Assembly (NCBI RefSeq): GCF_031348265.1
Contig: NZ_CP133771.1
Coordinates: 2,976,001 to 3,040,000, forward strand
Direction of reading: 5' to 3'
From: Streptomyces collinus
Lineage (GTDB): Bacteria; Actinomycetota; Actinomycetes; Streptomycetales; Streptomycetaceae
DNA: 64,000 nt
In this document: positions 40,340-49,347 of the stretch, piece after piece
Layout of the letters: each line of letters opens with the position of its first letter
Numbering within the stretch: the stretch's first letter is position 1
Notes under the pieces: model-generated
Database searches by the model: none
Told to the model about the DNA's origin: nothing
What the model saw: only the letters and a program-made list of their open reading frames with translations
Position numbers and translations under genes: made by a program

Positions 40340-41305
40340 ATGAGTTACAACCAGCCGGGCCCGTACGGCGGGCAGCCCCAGCAGCCCGGTCCGTACGGCC
40401 AGCCGGGCCCGTACGGCCAGCCGCCGCAGGCGCCCCAGCCCGGCTACGGCTACCCCCAGCAGGCCCCTCCGCCCCAGCCCGGCTACGGCTACCCCCAGCA
40501 GCCCCCGCAGGGCGTCCCGCCCCAGCAGGCGCCTTACGGCCAGCAGCCCCCGTACGGCCAGCAGCCGCAGCCGCCTTACGGCCAGGCCCCGTACGGCGTC
40601 CCCCAGCCTCCCGCCCCGGGCGGCGGCAAGAAGAAGACCGGCATCGTCATCGGCGCGGTCGCGGTCGTGGCGGCGATCGGCGTCGGCGCGTACTTCGTGA
40701 TCGGCGGGGGCGGTGGCGCGGGCGCCCTGGAGGACGACGGGCCGCACAAGCTGGCGACTCCGGCGAAGGTGATGAGCGAGTACAACCGCATCACCAAGGA
40801 CGGGGCGACCGCCGGCGGCGAGTCCACCAAGGAGCTGGAGAAGAGCGGCGTCAAGGACGGCACGTCGGTGCTGGCCACCTACTCCACGGTGGACCCCACC
40901 AAGTACGACCCCACGGACCCGTCCTCGGCCGCCGAGATGGCCACGGCCAAGAGCGTCAACTTCTTCGGTGTCTACGGCGAGGTCTCCGACCCGGAGGCGT
41001 CCCTGGACACGTTCTTCGCCAACTTCAAGAAGTCCGCCGAAAAGGACTCCTCCAGCAGCGGCGGCAAGACCGAGCTGATCGGCGAGCCGGAGGAGGCAGA
41101 CCTCGACGGCGCGGTCATGAAGTGCCAGGCGGTCAAGGGCCCGAACGTCATGACCAAGAAGGAGCAGACCAACTGGTTCTGCGCCTGGGCCGACTACAGC
41201 ACCATCGCAGTGGTCTCCTCGGGTACCGCCGCCGGGGACACGTCGAAGGACACCGCCATCGACATCACCACCAAGATCCGCCCGGAGATCCGCGTCAAGG
41301 TCTGA
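40340..41305 (+). CDS. membrane-anchored protein with PYG/QP-rich cytoplasmic tail
   Basis: 321 residues. Residues 1-97 are low complexity, rich in Pro, Gln, Tyr and Gly, with many PYGQ, GYGYPQQ and QPGPYG units; this kind of tail is intrinsically disordered and typically cytoplasmic. A single membrane helix follows (about 103-125, [20 protein letters not shown]). The outer ~195 residues contain two cysteines ([16 protein letters not shown]) that could form a disulphide, and no known catalytic motif. No lipobox. The family is common in Streptomyces without assigned function. ATG 40340 has GGAGGGG upstream. Its 3' end is partly duplicated in tandem just after the stop. Confidence 0.75.
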   Translation: MSYNQPGPYGGQPQQPGPYGQPGPYGQPPQAPQPGYGYPQQAPPPQPGYGYPQQPPQGVPPQQAPYGQQPPYGQQPQPPYGQAPYGVPQPPAPGGGKKKTGIVIGAVAVVAAIGVGAYFVIGGGGGAGALEDDGPHKLATPAKVMSEYNRITKDGATAGGESTKELEKSGVKDGTSVLATYSTVDPTKYDPTDPSSAAEMATAKSVNFFGVYGEVSDPEASLDTFFANFKKSAEKDSSSSGGKTELIGEPEEADLDGAVMKCQAVKGPNVMTKKEQTNWFCAWADYSTIAVVSSGTAAGDTSKDTAIDITTKIRPEIRVKV

Positions 41306-41353
41306 CGACTCCGAAGGCACAAGCGTCAACGTCTCACGACTGCGAAGGCACAA
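41292..41353. repeat. tandem 31-bp duplication at the end of the PYG-rich gene
   Basis: Bases 41292-41322 and 41323-41353 match at 28 of 31 positions. The first copy includes the last codons and TGA stop; in the second, TGA has become TCA. All three differences are G/C exchanges. Confidence 0.75.
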
Positions 41354-41391
41354 AGGGAAGGGCCCCGGTCATCGACCGGGGCCCTTCCCTT
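41353..41391. terminator. bidirectional terminator between PYG-rich gene and clpX
   Basis: Perfect 18-bp stem AAGGGAAGGGCCCCGGTC (41353-41370) and complement (41374-41391) with an ATC loop, between convergent stops at 41305 and 41402. Confidence 0.92.
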
Positions 41392-41401
41392 CACGTCTGT
41401 G

Positions 41402-42688
41402 TCACGCCGTCTTCTGCTCGCCCGGCCCGCGGCCCCGCGCATCCCGCGGAATCAGCGTCGGGTTGACGTTCGACTGGACGACGTCCGCCGTGATGACGAC
41501 CCGGGCCACGTCCTTGCGGGACGGCACCTCGTACATCACGCCCTGGAGAACTTCTTCCATGATGGCGCGCAGGCCGCGCGCGCCGGTCTGGCGGAGGATG
41601 GCCTGGTCGGCGATGGCTTCGAGGGCCTCGCGCTCGAAGTCCAGCTCCACGCCGTCGAGTTCGAAGAGGCGCTGGTACTGCTTGACGAGCGCGTTGCGCG
41701 GCTCGACGAGGATCTGCAGCAGGGCCTCGCGGTCGAGGTTGTGGACCGAGGTGATGACCGGGAGCCGGCCGATGAACTCGGGGATCATGCCGAACTTGAC
41801 CAGGTCCTCCGGCATGACCTCCTGGAACTGGTCCTTGGACTCCATCTCGCGCTTGGAGCGGATCTGCGCGCCGAAGCCGATGCCCTTGGCACCCGCCCGG
41901 GCCTCGATGATCTTCTCCAGGCCGGCGAAGGCGCCGCCCACGATGAACAGCACGTTCGTCGTGTCGATCTGGATGAACTCCTGGTGGGGGTGCTTACGGC
42001 CGCCCTGCGGCGGGACCGAGGCCGTGGTCCCCTCCAGGATCTTCAGCAGGGCCTGCTGGACGCCCTCGCCCGACACGTCGCGCGTGATCGAGGGGTTCTC
42101 ACTCTTCCTCGCGACCTTGTCGATCTCGTCGATGTAGATGATCCCGGTCTCGGCCTTCTTGACGTCGTAGTCGGCCGCCTGGATCAGCTTGAGCAGGATG
42201 TTCTCGACGTCCTCGCCGACGTAACCGGCCTCCGTGAGGGCCGTGGCGTCGGCGATCGCGAAGGGGACGTTCAGCATCCGCGCGAGGGTCTGCGCGAGGA
42301 GGGTCTTGCCGGACCCCGTGGGGCCCAGGAGCAGGATGTTGGACTTCGCCAACTCGATGGCGTCGTCACGGCCGTTCGCTCCGCCGTTCTCGCCGGCCTG
42401 GACGCGCTTGTAGTGGTTGTACACCGCTACGGACAGGGCCTTCTTGGCGGCCTCCTGGCCGACCACGTAGCCCTCGAGGAACTCGTAGATCTCGCGGGGC
42501 TTCGGGAGCTCCTCCCAGCGGACCTCGCTGGTCTCCGCCAGCTCTTCCTCGATGATCTCGTTGCAGAGATCGATGCACTCGTCGCAGATGTACACACCGG
42601 GCCCTGCGATGAGCTTCTTGACCTGCTTCTGGCTCTTGCCGCAGAACGAGCACTTGAGCAGATCGCCGCCGTCACCGATGCGTGCCAC
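41402..42688 (-). CDS. clpX: ATP-dependent protease ATP-binding subunit ClpX
   Basis: 428 residues from GTG 42688, which has AGGGGAAG upstream. N-terminal zinc-binding domain (CSFCG and CDECI), AAA+ module with GPTGSGKT near 120, [10 protein letters not shown] (Walker B), GRLPV sensor/pore region and IGF-like loop GIGFGAQ for ClpP docking. It unfolds tagged proteins and feeds them to ClpP. It lies downstream of clpP2 but a strong hairpin in the 181-base gap suggests separate transcription, as reported for Streptomyces. Confidence 0.97.
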   Translation of the reverse strand: MARIGDGGDLLKCSFCGKSQKQVKKLIAGPGVYICDECIDLCNEIIEEELAETSEVRWEELPKPREIYEFLEGYVVGQEAAKKALSVAVYNHYKRVQAGENGGANGRDDAIELAKSNILLLGPTGSGKTLLAQTLARMLNVPFAIADATALTEAGYVGEDVENILLKLIQAADYDVKKAETGIIYIDEIDKVARKSENPSITRDVSGEGVQQALLKILEGTTASVPPQGGRKHPHQEFIQIDTTNVLFIVGGAFAGLEKIIEARAGAKGIGFGAQIRSKREMESKDQFQEVMPEDLVKFGMIPEFIGRLPVITSVHNLDREALLQILVEPRNALVKQYQRLFELDGVELDFEREALEAIADQAILRQTGARGLRAIMEEVLQGVMYEVPSRKDVARVVITADVVQSNVNPTLIPRDARGRGPGEQKTA

Positions 42689-42793
42689 GGTGTGCTTCCC
42701 CTTCGCCTGGGAGACTCCTGGACGTCGACGTCCAGCGGACTCCTGGTGCTGCCTTATGTCCGACGGTACCTTGCCGGGCCCCCCGTTCGGGCC

Positions 42794-42845
42794 CCCCTTG
42801 GCGCGGTTCGCTTTGACGTGAACCGAGTCAAACCGTGCCAAGGGG
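42794..42845 (-). terminator. hairpin between clpP2 and clpX
   Basis: CCCCTTGGC (42794-42802) pairs with GCCAAGGGG (42837-42845). Inside, TTTGAC (42812-42817) pairs with GTCAAA (42827-42832). Probably ends the clpP1-clpP2 transcript. Confidence 0.7.
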
Positions 42846-42869
42846 CGGCAGACGTTACTGCCTCTCGCG

Positions 42870-43577
42870 TCAGCGCAGGCTCGAGTTGTCCATCTTCCGG
42901 GTGGTGATGATCTGGTCGATCAGGCCGTAGCTCAGCGCGTCCTCGGCCGTGAGGATCTTGTCGCGCTCGATGTCCTCGCGGATCTTCTCGACCGGCGTGG
43001 TGGAGTGCTTGGCCAGCATCTCCTCCAGCTGCGAGCGCATCCGGAGGATCTCGTTCGCGGCGATCTCCAGGTCGGAGACCTGACCGCGGCCGGTCTCGCT
43101 GTACGGCTGGTGGATCAGCACGCGCGCGTTCGGCAGGGCCATGCGCTTGCCCGGCGTGCCGGCGGCCAGCAGGACGGCGGCGGCGGAGGCCGCCTGGCCC
43201 ATGCAGACCGTCTGGATGTCCGGCTTCACGTACTGCATCGTGTCGTAGATCGCAGTGAGCGCCGTGAAGGAGCCGCCGGGGCTGTTGATGTAGACCGAGA
43301 TGTCACGGTCGGGGTCCATCGACTCCAGGCACAGCAGCTGCGCCATGACGTCGTTGGCGGAGGCGTCGTCGATCTGGACGCCGAGGAAGATCACGCGCTC
43401 CTCGAAGAGCTTCGCGTACGGGTCGTACTCGCGGATGCCCTGGGAGGTGCGCTCGACGAAGCGGGGGATGACGTAGCGGGACTCGGCCTGGGGGCCGGTG
43501 TAGCGGCCCTGCGAGGCGCTCATGTCCTGCACGGCGTGCATACGGTCGTAGATCCCGCTGCCGGGGAACTGGTTCAC
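42870..43577 (-). CDS. clpP2: ATP-dependent Clp protease proteolytic subunit ClpP2
   Basis: 235 residues from GTG 43577, with AGGAGA at 4 bases. Serine protease triad visible: S131 in MGQAASAAA, histidine in VLIHQPY near 156 and aspartate in [10 protein letters not shown]. The ~35-residue N-terminal leader ([20 protein letters not shown]) is processed in relatives. ClpP1 and ClpP2 form a mixed tetradecamer in actinobacteria. Second gene of the clpP1-clpP2 operon. Confidence 0.95.
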   Translation of the reverse strand: MNQFPGSGIYDRMHAVQDMSASQGRYTGPQAESRYVIPRFVERTSQGIREYDPYAKLFEERVIFLGVQIDDASANDVMAQLLCLESMDPDRDISVYINSPGGSFTALTAIYDTMQYVKPDIQTVCMGQAASAAAVLLAAGTPGKRMALPNARVLIHQPYSETGRGQVSDLEIAANEILRMRSQLEEMLAKHSTTPVEKIREDIERDKILTAEDALSYGLIDQIITTRKMDNSSLR

Positions 43578-43686
43578 GGTGTCTCCTGAAAAGGGCTGAG
43601 GCGGTCGGCTGGGGCTGTCTGGGGTCGCTGGGGCCCGGGAGGGCTCCGTGGGTCTCACGGGGCGCCACAGGCCCCGTGGGGACCGC

Positions 43687-44346
43687 TCAGGCCCCGGTGC
43701 CGCCGCCGCCCGGCATACCGGCGGCCGTGGGAATCACGTCGTCGATGAGGCCGTACTGCTTGGCCTCGAAGGCGTCGAACCAGCGGTCGCGGTCCGAGTC
43801 GCGGGTGATCTGCTCGACCGACTGCCCCGTGTGCTGGGACGTGAGCTCGGCCATGCGCTTCTTGGTGTGCAGCAGCCGCTCGGCGTGGATCTTGATGTCC
43901 GAGGCCGAGCCGGCGAGGCCGGCGGAGGGCTGGTGGATCAGGATCTCGGCGTTCGGCAGCGCGAAGCGCTTGCCGGGGGTGCCGGCGCTGAGCAGGAACT
44001 GACCCATCGAGGCCGCGAGGCCCATGGCGATGGTGACCACGTCGTTCTTGATGAACTGCATGGTGTCGTAGATCGCCATGCCGGCCGTGATGGAACCGCC
44101 GGGGCTGTTGATGTACAGGTAGATGTCCTTGTCCGGGTCGGCGGCAAGGAGCAGCAGCTGCGCGGTGATCTTGTTCGCGATGTCGTCGTCGACCGGCTGG
44201 CCGAGGAAGATGATCCGCTCGTTGAGCAGCCGGTTGTAGACCTGGTCGCCGAGGCCGCCACCGATAGAGGGCTCGCCGGCGGCTGAGGGCATCAGATTCG
44301 TCACGTATCCACCTGCTCGTCTTACGACGGCGCCGGGCCGTCTCAC
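43687..44346 (-). CDS. clpP1: ATP-dependent Clp protease proteolytic subunit ClpP1
   Basis: 219 residues from GTG 44346, which has AGGGA at 3 bases; GTG 44304 is a shorter alternative with GCAGGTGG upstream. Triad: S113 in MGLAASMGQ, histidine in [10 protein letters not shown] and aspartate in [10 protein letters not shown]. The C-terminus is glycine-rich ([12 protein letters not shown]). In Streptomyces loss of ClpP1 delays development, and the operon is activated by ClgR (established knowledge). A candidate ClgR site lies at 44445-44458. Confidence 0.95.
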   Translation of the reverse strand: MRRPGAVVRRAGGYVTNLMPSAAGEPSIGGGLGDQVYNRLLNERIIFLGQPVDDDIANKITAQLLLLAADPDKDIYLYINSPGGSITAGMAIYDTMQFIKNDVVTIAMGLAASMGQFLLSAGTPGKRFALPNAEILIHQPSAGLAGSASDIKIHAERLLHTKKRMAELTSQHTGQSVEQITRDSDRDRWFDAFEAKQYGLIDDVIPTAAGMPGGGGTGA

Positions 44347-44444
44347 GTTTCCCTAGGGGCTAGGAGCCGTTCGGGGACTCCACTGCCCTCGTATTCATGG
44401 ACCCTAACGCGCGGGTCCCTTCGGGGAATCCCGGAGATGGGAGT

Positions 44445-44458
44445 GTTCGCCGGGGGCG
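44445..44458. promoter_or_regulatory. candidate ClgR-binding site upstream of clpP1
   Basis: GTTCGC-CGGGG-GCG matches the Streptomyces ClgR motif GTTCGC-N5-GCG as I recall it from the literature. It is ~100 bases upstream of the clpP1 start, on the plus strand, so orientation relative to the promoter still needs checking. Confidence 0.5.
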
Positions 44459-44568
44459 TAGCGCCGCGTGGCTTCGGCGGGGTGGTTCCGTTCCTCGGCG
44501 GCTGCGGGCGCGTCGTGGTCGCTCGCGCAGTTCCCCGCGCCCCCCAGGTGAGCTGCCCCGCCAGTGAC

Positions 44569-44602
44569 AAGAAGGCCCTGGGGCGTGCCCCAGGGCCTTC
44601 TT
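44569..44602 (-). terminator. trigger factor gene terminator
   Basis: Perfect 15-bp stem AAGAAGGCCCTGGGG (44569-44583) and complement (44588-44602) with a CGTG loop, 23 bases past the stop codon. Confidence 0.92.
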
Positions 44603-44625
44603 CACGGAGTCACCGCTGCCGGGCC

Positions 44626-46011
44626 TCAGCCCTCGGTCTTCTCCTCGGCGGACTCGGCCGGGGTCTCCTCGGCGGAGGCCTCGGCGGTGTCCTCGTCCTC
44701 TTCGTCGTCGAGGTCGATGACCTCGCCGTTGGTGTCCTTGACCGTGGCCTTCTCGACCACGACGGCCAGGGCCTTGCCGCGGGCGACCTCGCCGACCAGG
44801 AGCGGAACCTGGCCGCCCTCGACGACCGCCTGGGCGAACTGGTCGGGGGACATGCCGGAGGAGGCCGCACGGCGCATGAGGTGCTCGGTGAGCTCCTCCT
44901 GGTTGACGTTCAGCTTCTCCTGCTTGACGAGCTCGTCGAGCACGAACTGGGTCTTGATGCCCTTGACCGCGGCTTCCTTGGTCTCGGCGTCGAACTCCTC
45001 CTCGCTCTTGCCCTGGATCTCCAGGTACTTCGCGAGGTCGAGGCCCATCTGGCCGAGCTGGTGGTGCTCCAGGTTGTGCTTGCGGGTGTTGATCTCGTCC
45101 TCGAGCAGCTTCTCGGGGACCGGGACCTCGACCAGGTCGAGCAGCTTCTCCAGGACGCGCTCCTGGGCCTGCGTGGCCTGGTCGTACTGCTTCATGTTCT
45201 CGAGGCGCTTGCGGCTGTCGGCGCGCAGCTCCTCGATGGTGTCGAACTCGGAGGCGAGCTGCGCGAACTCGTCGTCCAGCTCGGGCAGTTCACGCTTGGC
45301 GACCTGGGTGACCTTGACGGTGACCTCGGCCTCCTTGCCGGCGGCGGAGCCGCCCTTGAGCTCGGAGGCGAAGGTGGCCTCGCCACCGGCCTCCAGGCCC
45401 TTCACGGCGTCGTCGATGCCTTCCAGCAGCTCACCGGAGCCGATGGTGTAGGAGACGCCGTCGGCGACGCCGTCCTCCAGGACCTCGCCGTCGACCTTGG
45501 CCTGCAGGTCGATCGTGACGACGTCGCCTTCCTCGGCGGCACGCTCGACCGGGGCGGTGGAGGCGAAGCGCTCGCGCAGCTCCTCGACGGCCTTGTCGAC
45601 GTCCTCGTCGGTGACCTCGACCGCGTCGACCTCGACCTCGATGCCGGAGAAGTCCGGGATCTCGATGGAGGGGCGGATGTCGACCTCGGCGGTGAAGTTC
45701 AGCGTCTCGCCGTCCTTCAGCTCCGTGATGTCGACCTCGGGCTGGCCCAGCACGCTGAGCTCGGCCTCGTTGACCGCGTCGGTGTAGAACTTCGGAAGCG
45801 CGTCGTTGACCGCCTCCTCCAGCACCGCACCGCGGCCGAACCGCTGGTCGATGACACGGGCAGGGATCTTGCCCTTGCGGAAGCCCTTCACCGTGACCTG
45901 CTGGTTGATCTTCTTGTACGCCGCGTCGAGGCTGTCCTTGAGCTCCTCGAAGGGCACCTCGACAGTCAGCCGAACCCGGGTCGGGTTCAGGGTCTCCACG
46001 GCGCTCTTCAC
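44626..46011 (-). CDS. tig: trigger factor (ribosome-associated chaperone)
   Basis: 461 residues. N-terminal ribosome-binding domain with the [18 protein letters not shown] signature near 43, a middle FKBP-type PPIase-like domain ([20 protein letters not shown]), and a long helical C-terminal domain. The end is very acidic ([20 protein letters not shown]). It shields nascent chains. It sits upstream of the clp genes, the common bacterial order tig-clpP-clpX, but with its own terminator. Confidence 0.96.
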   Translation of the reverse strand: MKSAVETLNPTRVRLTVEVPFEELKDSLDAAYKKINQQVTVKGFRKGKIPARVIDQRFGRGAVLEEAVNDALPKFYTDAVNEAELSVLGQPEVDITELKDGETLNFTAEVDIRPSIEIPDFSGIEVEVDAVEVTDEDVDKAVEELRERFASTAPVERAAEEGDVVTIDLQAKVDGEVLEDGVADGVSYTIGSGELLEGIDDAVKGLEAGGEATFASELKGGSAAGKEAEVTVKVTQVAKRELPELDDEFAQLASEFDTIEELRADSRKRLENMKQYDQATQAQERVLEKLLDLVEVPVPEKLLEDEINTRKHNLEHHQLGQMGLDLAKYLEIQGKSEEEFDAETKEAAVKGIKTQFVLDELVKQEKLNVNQEELTEHLMRRAASSGMSPDQFAQAVVEGGQVPLLVGEVARGKALAVVVEKATVKDTNGEVIDLDDEEDEDTAEASAEETPAESAEEKTEG

Positions 46012-46153
46012 GGTTCGGTCTCCTTGTGGCTGACTTCTTGGTTTCTGCCGGGGCCAGAACGGCCCGGCGGATTTCGCCGCCCGGAGACTTCAGACGCTGA
46101 GACACACGGGCGTGCAGCTTGCATAGTAACGGCAGCGCCTACACCGCCCAAAA

Positions 46154-46199
46154 GGCGATCACGCGAGTGATCGGATGGGCGATCACGCGAGATGATCGG
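46154..46199. repeat. tandem repeat with internal dyads near tRNA-Pro
   Basis: GGCGATCACGCGAGTGATCG (46154-46173) is followed 24 bases later by a near-identical copy with one extra base. The first copy contains the dyad GATCAC-GCGA-GTGATC. It lies just downstream of tRNA-Pro on the minus strand and may terminate it. Confidence 0.6.
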
Positions 46200-46207
46200 G
46201 TGGCTGG

Positions 46208-46281
46208 TCGGGGTGGCGGGATTTGAACCCACGGCCTTCCGCTCCCAAAGCGGACGCGCTACCAAGCTGCGCCACACCCCG
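46208..46281 (-). tRNA. tRNA-Pro (anticodon TGG)
   Basis: 74 bases. Reading the minus strand, acceptor CGGGGTG (from 46281) pairs with CACCCCG, discriminator A at 46208. D arm GGCGCAGCTTGGTAGCGC, anticodon arm CCGCT-TTGGGAG-CGG with TGG, and T arm with GGTTCAAATC. CCA is not encoded. Confidence 0.96.
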
Positions 46282-46445
46282 TCTGGTGCGACACGTAGGG
46301 TACATGCCGCCAGGCGGTGCGGCGGCCGCATTTCCACAGGGTCGGTGCCGCGTCGGCTCCGGCGGGAATGCGGTGTGCGACGGAGGGGGCCGACCCGCTA
46401 CGATGCCTTCAGTGCCGCGGTCACCCAACCTGCGGCGCGTGCTGT

Positions 46446-46519
46446 GCGGGCGTAGCTCAATGGTAGAGCCCTAGTCTTCCAAACTAGCTACGCGGGTTCG
46501 ATTCCCGTCGCCCGCTCCA
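46446..46519 (+). tRNA. tRNA-Gly (anticodon TCC), integration target
   Basis: GCGGGCG (46446-46452) pairs with CGCCCGC (46509-46515); discriminator T at 46516 and an encoded CCA at 46517-46519. The anticodon loop CTTCCAA gives TCC; the T loop GGTTCGATTCC is normal. Its 3' part from 46475 is repeated exactly at 51145-51193, marking it as the attachment site of the element that follows. Confidence 0.95.
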
Positions 46520-46523
46520 TACG
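46475..46523 (+). repeat. left attachment repeat (49 bp), 3' part of tRNA-Gly
   Basis: Identical base for base to 51145-51193, from TCTTCCAAACTAGC in the anticodon loop to CTCCATACG past CCA. It defines the left edge of the relic element. Confidence 0.92.
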
Positions 46524-47582
46524 CATCAGGGCCAGGTCAGAGGAACATTCCTCCGCCTGGCCCTGAGTGTTTCCCGGGACCGGGATCAGCGCGGCCCGAG
46601 CGGTGCTGTGGCCCATGCGAGACATCAGCTCCCGTGTGCTGGCCCCGGTCGACGCGGCGAGGGTGTTGCCCGTGTGCCGTAGATCATGGAAGTGCAGGCC
46701 CTTGATGCCGGCGTCCTCGCACGCCTTGCGCCACAGCCGGTTGAAGTGGTTCCGGCGCGGGGTCGCTCCCTTGGCTCCGACGAAGACCCGGCCATCGGCA
46801 CCGGGCTCGGCGTACCGCTTCAGGTGGTCACGGATGTCCGGGATGATCGCGGCCGGGATGGACACCGTTCGTTTGCCCGCCGCGCTCTTGGGTGCCTTGA
46901 TCTCGCGGTGGCCGTTGTTCAGCTCGGCGACGGCACGGCGGACGCGTACTGCGCCGTGGTCGAGGTCGACGTCTCGTCGGTGCAAGCCGATCAGCTCGCC
47001 CCAGCGGAGGCCGAGGAACCCGGCCATGAGCACGAGCGCCCGGTAGCGGGGCTGGATCGCGTCGGCCAAGTCGTAGACCTCTTGCACGGTGGCGGTGGGC
47101 CGTTCGGGGGTGTGCACAGTGCTGGCGCCCTTGATGGTGCACGGGTTGCGCCTGATCATCTGGTCGGCGACAGCCGTGCCCATGATCGCGCGCAGCAGCG
47201 CGTAGGCCTTGGCGACCGTCGTCGGGCCGGTGCCGGATGCGAGCTTGTCAGCGCGCCAGCGTCGCACGAGCGGGGGCGAGATCTCCGCGACGTTGACGGC
47301 ACCGAAGGCGGGTTCGAGGTGGTGCCGCAGGAGCGAGCCGTAGAGCTGCCGCGTGGTGGAGGTCAGCTCGCGTTCCTTGATCCACGCAGCGGCGTACTCG
47401 CCGAAGGGCACCTTCCCGGCGTCGGGGTCGTGCCAGTCACCGCGCCGCAGCTCGGTCTGCTTGTCGGCAAGCCAGTCGTCGGCGTCCGCCTTGGTCACCT
47501 TCAAGCCGCTCAGGCGACGTGGCATACAGCGGCTTTCCCGTGACCAGTGGGGTTCGGGGCGTTCGATCTGGTCGGCAGACAT
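46488..47582 (-). pseudogene. tyrosine-recombinase integrase, truncated at both ends
   Basis: The frame shows a SAM-like N-terminal core-binding segment (DADDWLADKQTELRRGDW, FGEYAAAWIKERELTSTTRQ) and most of the catalytic domain: first arginine in GLRWGELIGL, HDLRHTG, and MGHSTARAAL. Relatives continue RAALIYQH with the catalytic tyrosine; here it reads RAALIPVPGNTQ, so the tyrosine and the last helix are missing. The final residues ERATGIEPA are simply the antisense of the tRNA-Gly 3' end. The N-terminal arm-binding domain is also absent. ATG 47582 or 47525 could start a protein, but it could not cleave DNA. Confidence 0.82.
46526..46566. terminator. hairpin after tRNA-Gly (left copy)
   Basis: TCAGGGCCAGG (46526-46536) pairs with CCTGGCCCTGA (46556-46566) over 11 bp. 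It lies inside the degraded end of the integrase frame and ends the tRNA-Gly transcript. Confidence 0.75.
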
Positions 47583-47589
47583 TGGGGAC

Positions 47590-48030
47590 CGCGCGCTAGT
47601 CGTCGACCAAGTGCAGGTCACCGAGGAGGCTGCACCCGATCGGATCAATCAGGTCCTGAGTATCGAGGCTGGCGCCTTGGCCTGTGTACGGAGCCGACGC
47701 TTCGTCCTGGACGACAAACCCGTCCTTCTCTCCACGTCCTACTTGCCTGCTGACTTGGTTGCCGGTTCAGCGATCACCCAAGAGGACACCGGCCCCGGCG
47801 GCACCTACGCCCGCTTGGCAGAGCTTGGTTACAAGCCCGTGCACTTCCGCGAGGAGATCCGCTCGCGAATGCCGTCGTAGGAGGAGGCAAGCCGGCTCCA
47901 GCTCTCTATGGGCACCCCTGTGATCATGATTTGCCGCACCGCGTTCGCAGACGAGGGCCGCCCTGTCGAGGTGAACGAAATGATCCTTGACGCTAACGCG
48001 TACGTGCTGGAGTACGACTTCTACGCCTGA
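47590..48030 (+). pseudogene. GntR-family regulator remnant (UTRA domain only, in-frame stop)
   Basis: The frame encodes the UTRA ligand-binding half of a GntR/HutC-type regulator: VRSRRFVLDDKPVLLSTSYL, EDTGPGGTYARLAELGYKPV, HFREEIRSRMPS. A TAG at 47878-47880 is followed in the same frame by EEASRLQLSMGTPVIMICRT and ends NAYVLEYDFYA at 48030. The winged-helix DNA-binding half is missing; its place is taken by the upstream edge of the integrase remnant, so a deletion probably joined the two. Such regulators (KorSA type) are common in actinomycete integrative elements. Confidence 0.8.
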
Positions 48031-48855
48031 TCAGGCAGCCCAGGTCCGGGCGTCCCGCGCCGCACCGTAGATGTGCGCCACCTGGTCGGGCTGGAGCACC
48101 GGCGACAGCCCCGACAGGACCCGGCCCAGGTCTTCAACCGCGAGGACGAGTACCGGAGGGTTGGCGTTCTTCACGGTGAGCTTCGCCGCGTGCACCACGG
48201 AGATCACGGGGCGGACGGGCACATCGATCCCACAGCGCCGGGACAAGGCGCGGGAAACGCGGCGCGCCTCAGACTGACCGATCGAGATGTGGCGCTGCAC
48301 GGCCCCGTTCACCGTGATCGCAGCGTCGCCGTACCAAACGGACTTGCCCCGGTGTCGCTTGGAGTTGATGGAGAAGACGCCAGCCGGGCCGATGGCGAGG
48401 TGGTCGATGTCTGCGCCGCTCGCCCACTGGATGGCATGAAGGGTGAACCAACCTCGGCTCCGCAGGCTGTTCAATCGTTTGCCGGTGATGCGTTCCCCTG
48501 TAAGGCCATCTGACCAACTACGGATCTCCGACCCGGGCCGCCACCGGTCAAGCAGTCTCAGCAGTGGGTTCGGCTGCAACTCCTGGATCTTGCGGCGCAC
48601 CGCGTCGCCCGGCCGGTTCCGTGCCAAGTCGTCTAGTAACGGCTGCACCCATGCCCCCTCGTACGCGGCTCTCTCCCAGATCACCACGGAGGCGTGACAG
48701 CGCCAAGTGCCGTATTGGCCATGAGCTGTTACAGGTTTCTCTACCTCATCAAGCCCCGGCTGCGCTCCGCTCCGCCGGGCGCGCTCCCGGCTCCGCTGCG
48801 GGCGCCGCTCCTGCCTCCGGCCCGCTCCGCCCGCGCTGCGCCGACGCGCGCCCAC
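48031..48855 (-). CDS. NERD (nuclease-related) domain protein
   Basis: Up to 274 residues. The NERD domain lies about 120-220: GERITGKRLNSLRSRGWFTL, DIDHLAIGPAGVFSINSKRH and a GKSVW strand, with the D-H...N-K pattern of a PD-(D/E)XK-like fold. N-terminal residues WRCHASVVIWERAAYEGAWV and LLDDLARNRPGDAVRRKIQE are family-like. The first ~40 codons from GTG 48855 are low-complexity arginine-rich DNA without ribosome-binding site, so the true start may be lost or at GTG 48687. NERD proteins are frequent cargo of Streptomyces mobile elements. It abuts the GntR remnant tail to tail. Confidence 0.68.
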   Translation of the reverse strand: MGARRRSAGGAGRRQERRPQRSRERARRSGAQPGLDEVEKPVTAHGQYGTWRCHASVVIWERAAYEGAWVQPLLDDLARNRPGDAVRRKIQELQPNPLLRLLDRWRPGSEIRSWSDGLTGERITGKRLNSLRSRGWFTLHAIQWASGADIDHLAIGPAGVFSINSKRHRGKSVWYGDAAITVNGAVQRHISIGQSEARRVSRALSRRCGIDVPVRPVISVVHAAKLTVKNANPPVLVLAVEDLGRVLSGLSPVLQPDQVAHIYGAARDARTWAA

Positions 48856-49347
48856 CTGTGGATAGGGCCGGTGGCCATGAGTCGATCACCGTATGGAGCG
48901 GCCCGCGGTCAAGACGATGCCTCTGGCGGGGGATCGGCCGGCACCGGGAGGGAGGAGGTGCCGTTCGCGGCCGCGGGTCCGTAGTGGCGTGCGTGGGGAG
49001 CTCCCATCCCGTCCGCCATCGACCCAGGCAGAGCCGAGCAGACGCGGCCCATGGCGTCCAGGTCGTTCGAACAGTGGCGCGCTCCACCTGGACGCCATGG
49101 ACCACGCCCGCTCCACGGTGTGTGGGTCGACGGCGGACGGGATGGGAGCTGGGGAGAGTGGTGGGTGAAGGGAGATCGCTTGCCGTCCGCAGCACGCGAA
49201 GTCACGATCGGGAACCTGGGCGAGGGGGGTCCGTTCGTGTCGGACCTTCAGCAAGACCACCGTCGTCGTCATCACCGCGAAGTCCGCCGGGCGCAGGGTC
49301 TTCGGCCTCGCCACCGCAGGCGTCCGTCTCGCTTGATCTCTTGCGCG
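48856..49347. other. 492-base non-coding region with palindrome
   Basis: No gene is supported in any frame. It holds the end of a GC-rich low-complexity stretch (from about 48760), the 152-bp imperfect palindrome at 48999-49150, and about 200 bases before the LysR gene stop in which I see no recognisable feature. Confidence 0.5.
48999..49150. repeat. 152-bp imperfect palindrome with 65-bp arms
   Basis: Arm 48999-49063 matches the reverse complement of 49086-49150 at 54 of 65 positions; the spacer is 22 bases. The outer 28 bases and inner 15 bases are nearly perfect, the middle diverged. It starts AGCTCCCATCCCGTCCGCC. It is too long for a simple terminator and resembles a miniature inverted-repeat element or an inverted duplication. 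Confidence 0.8.
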
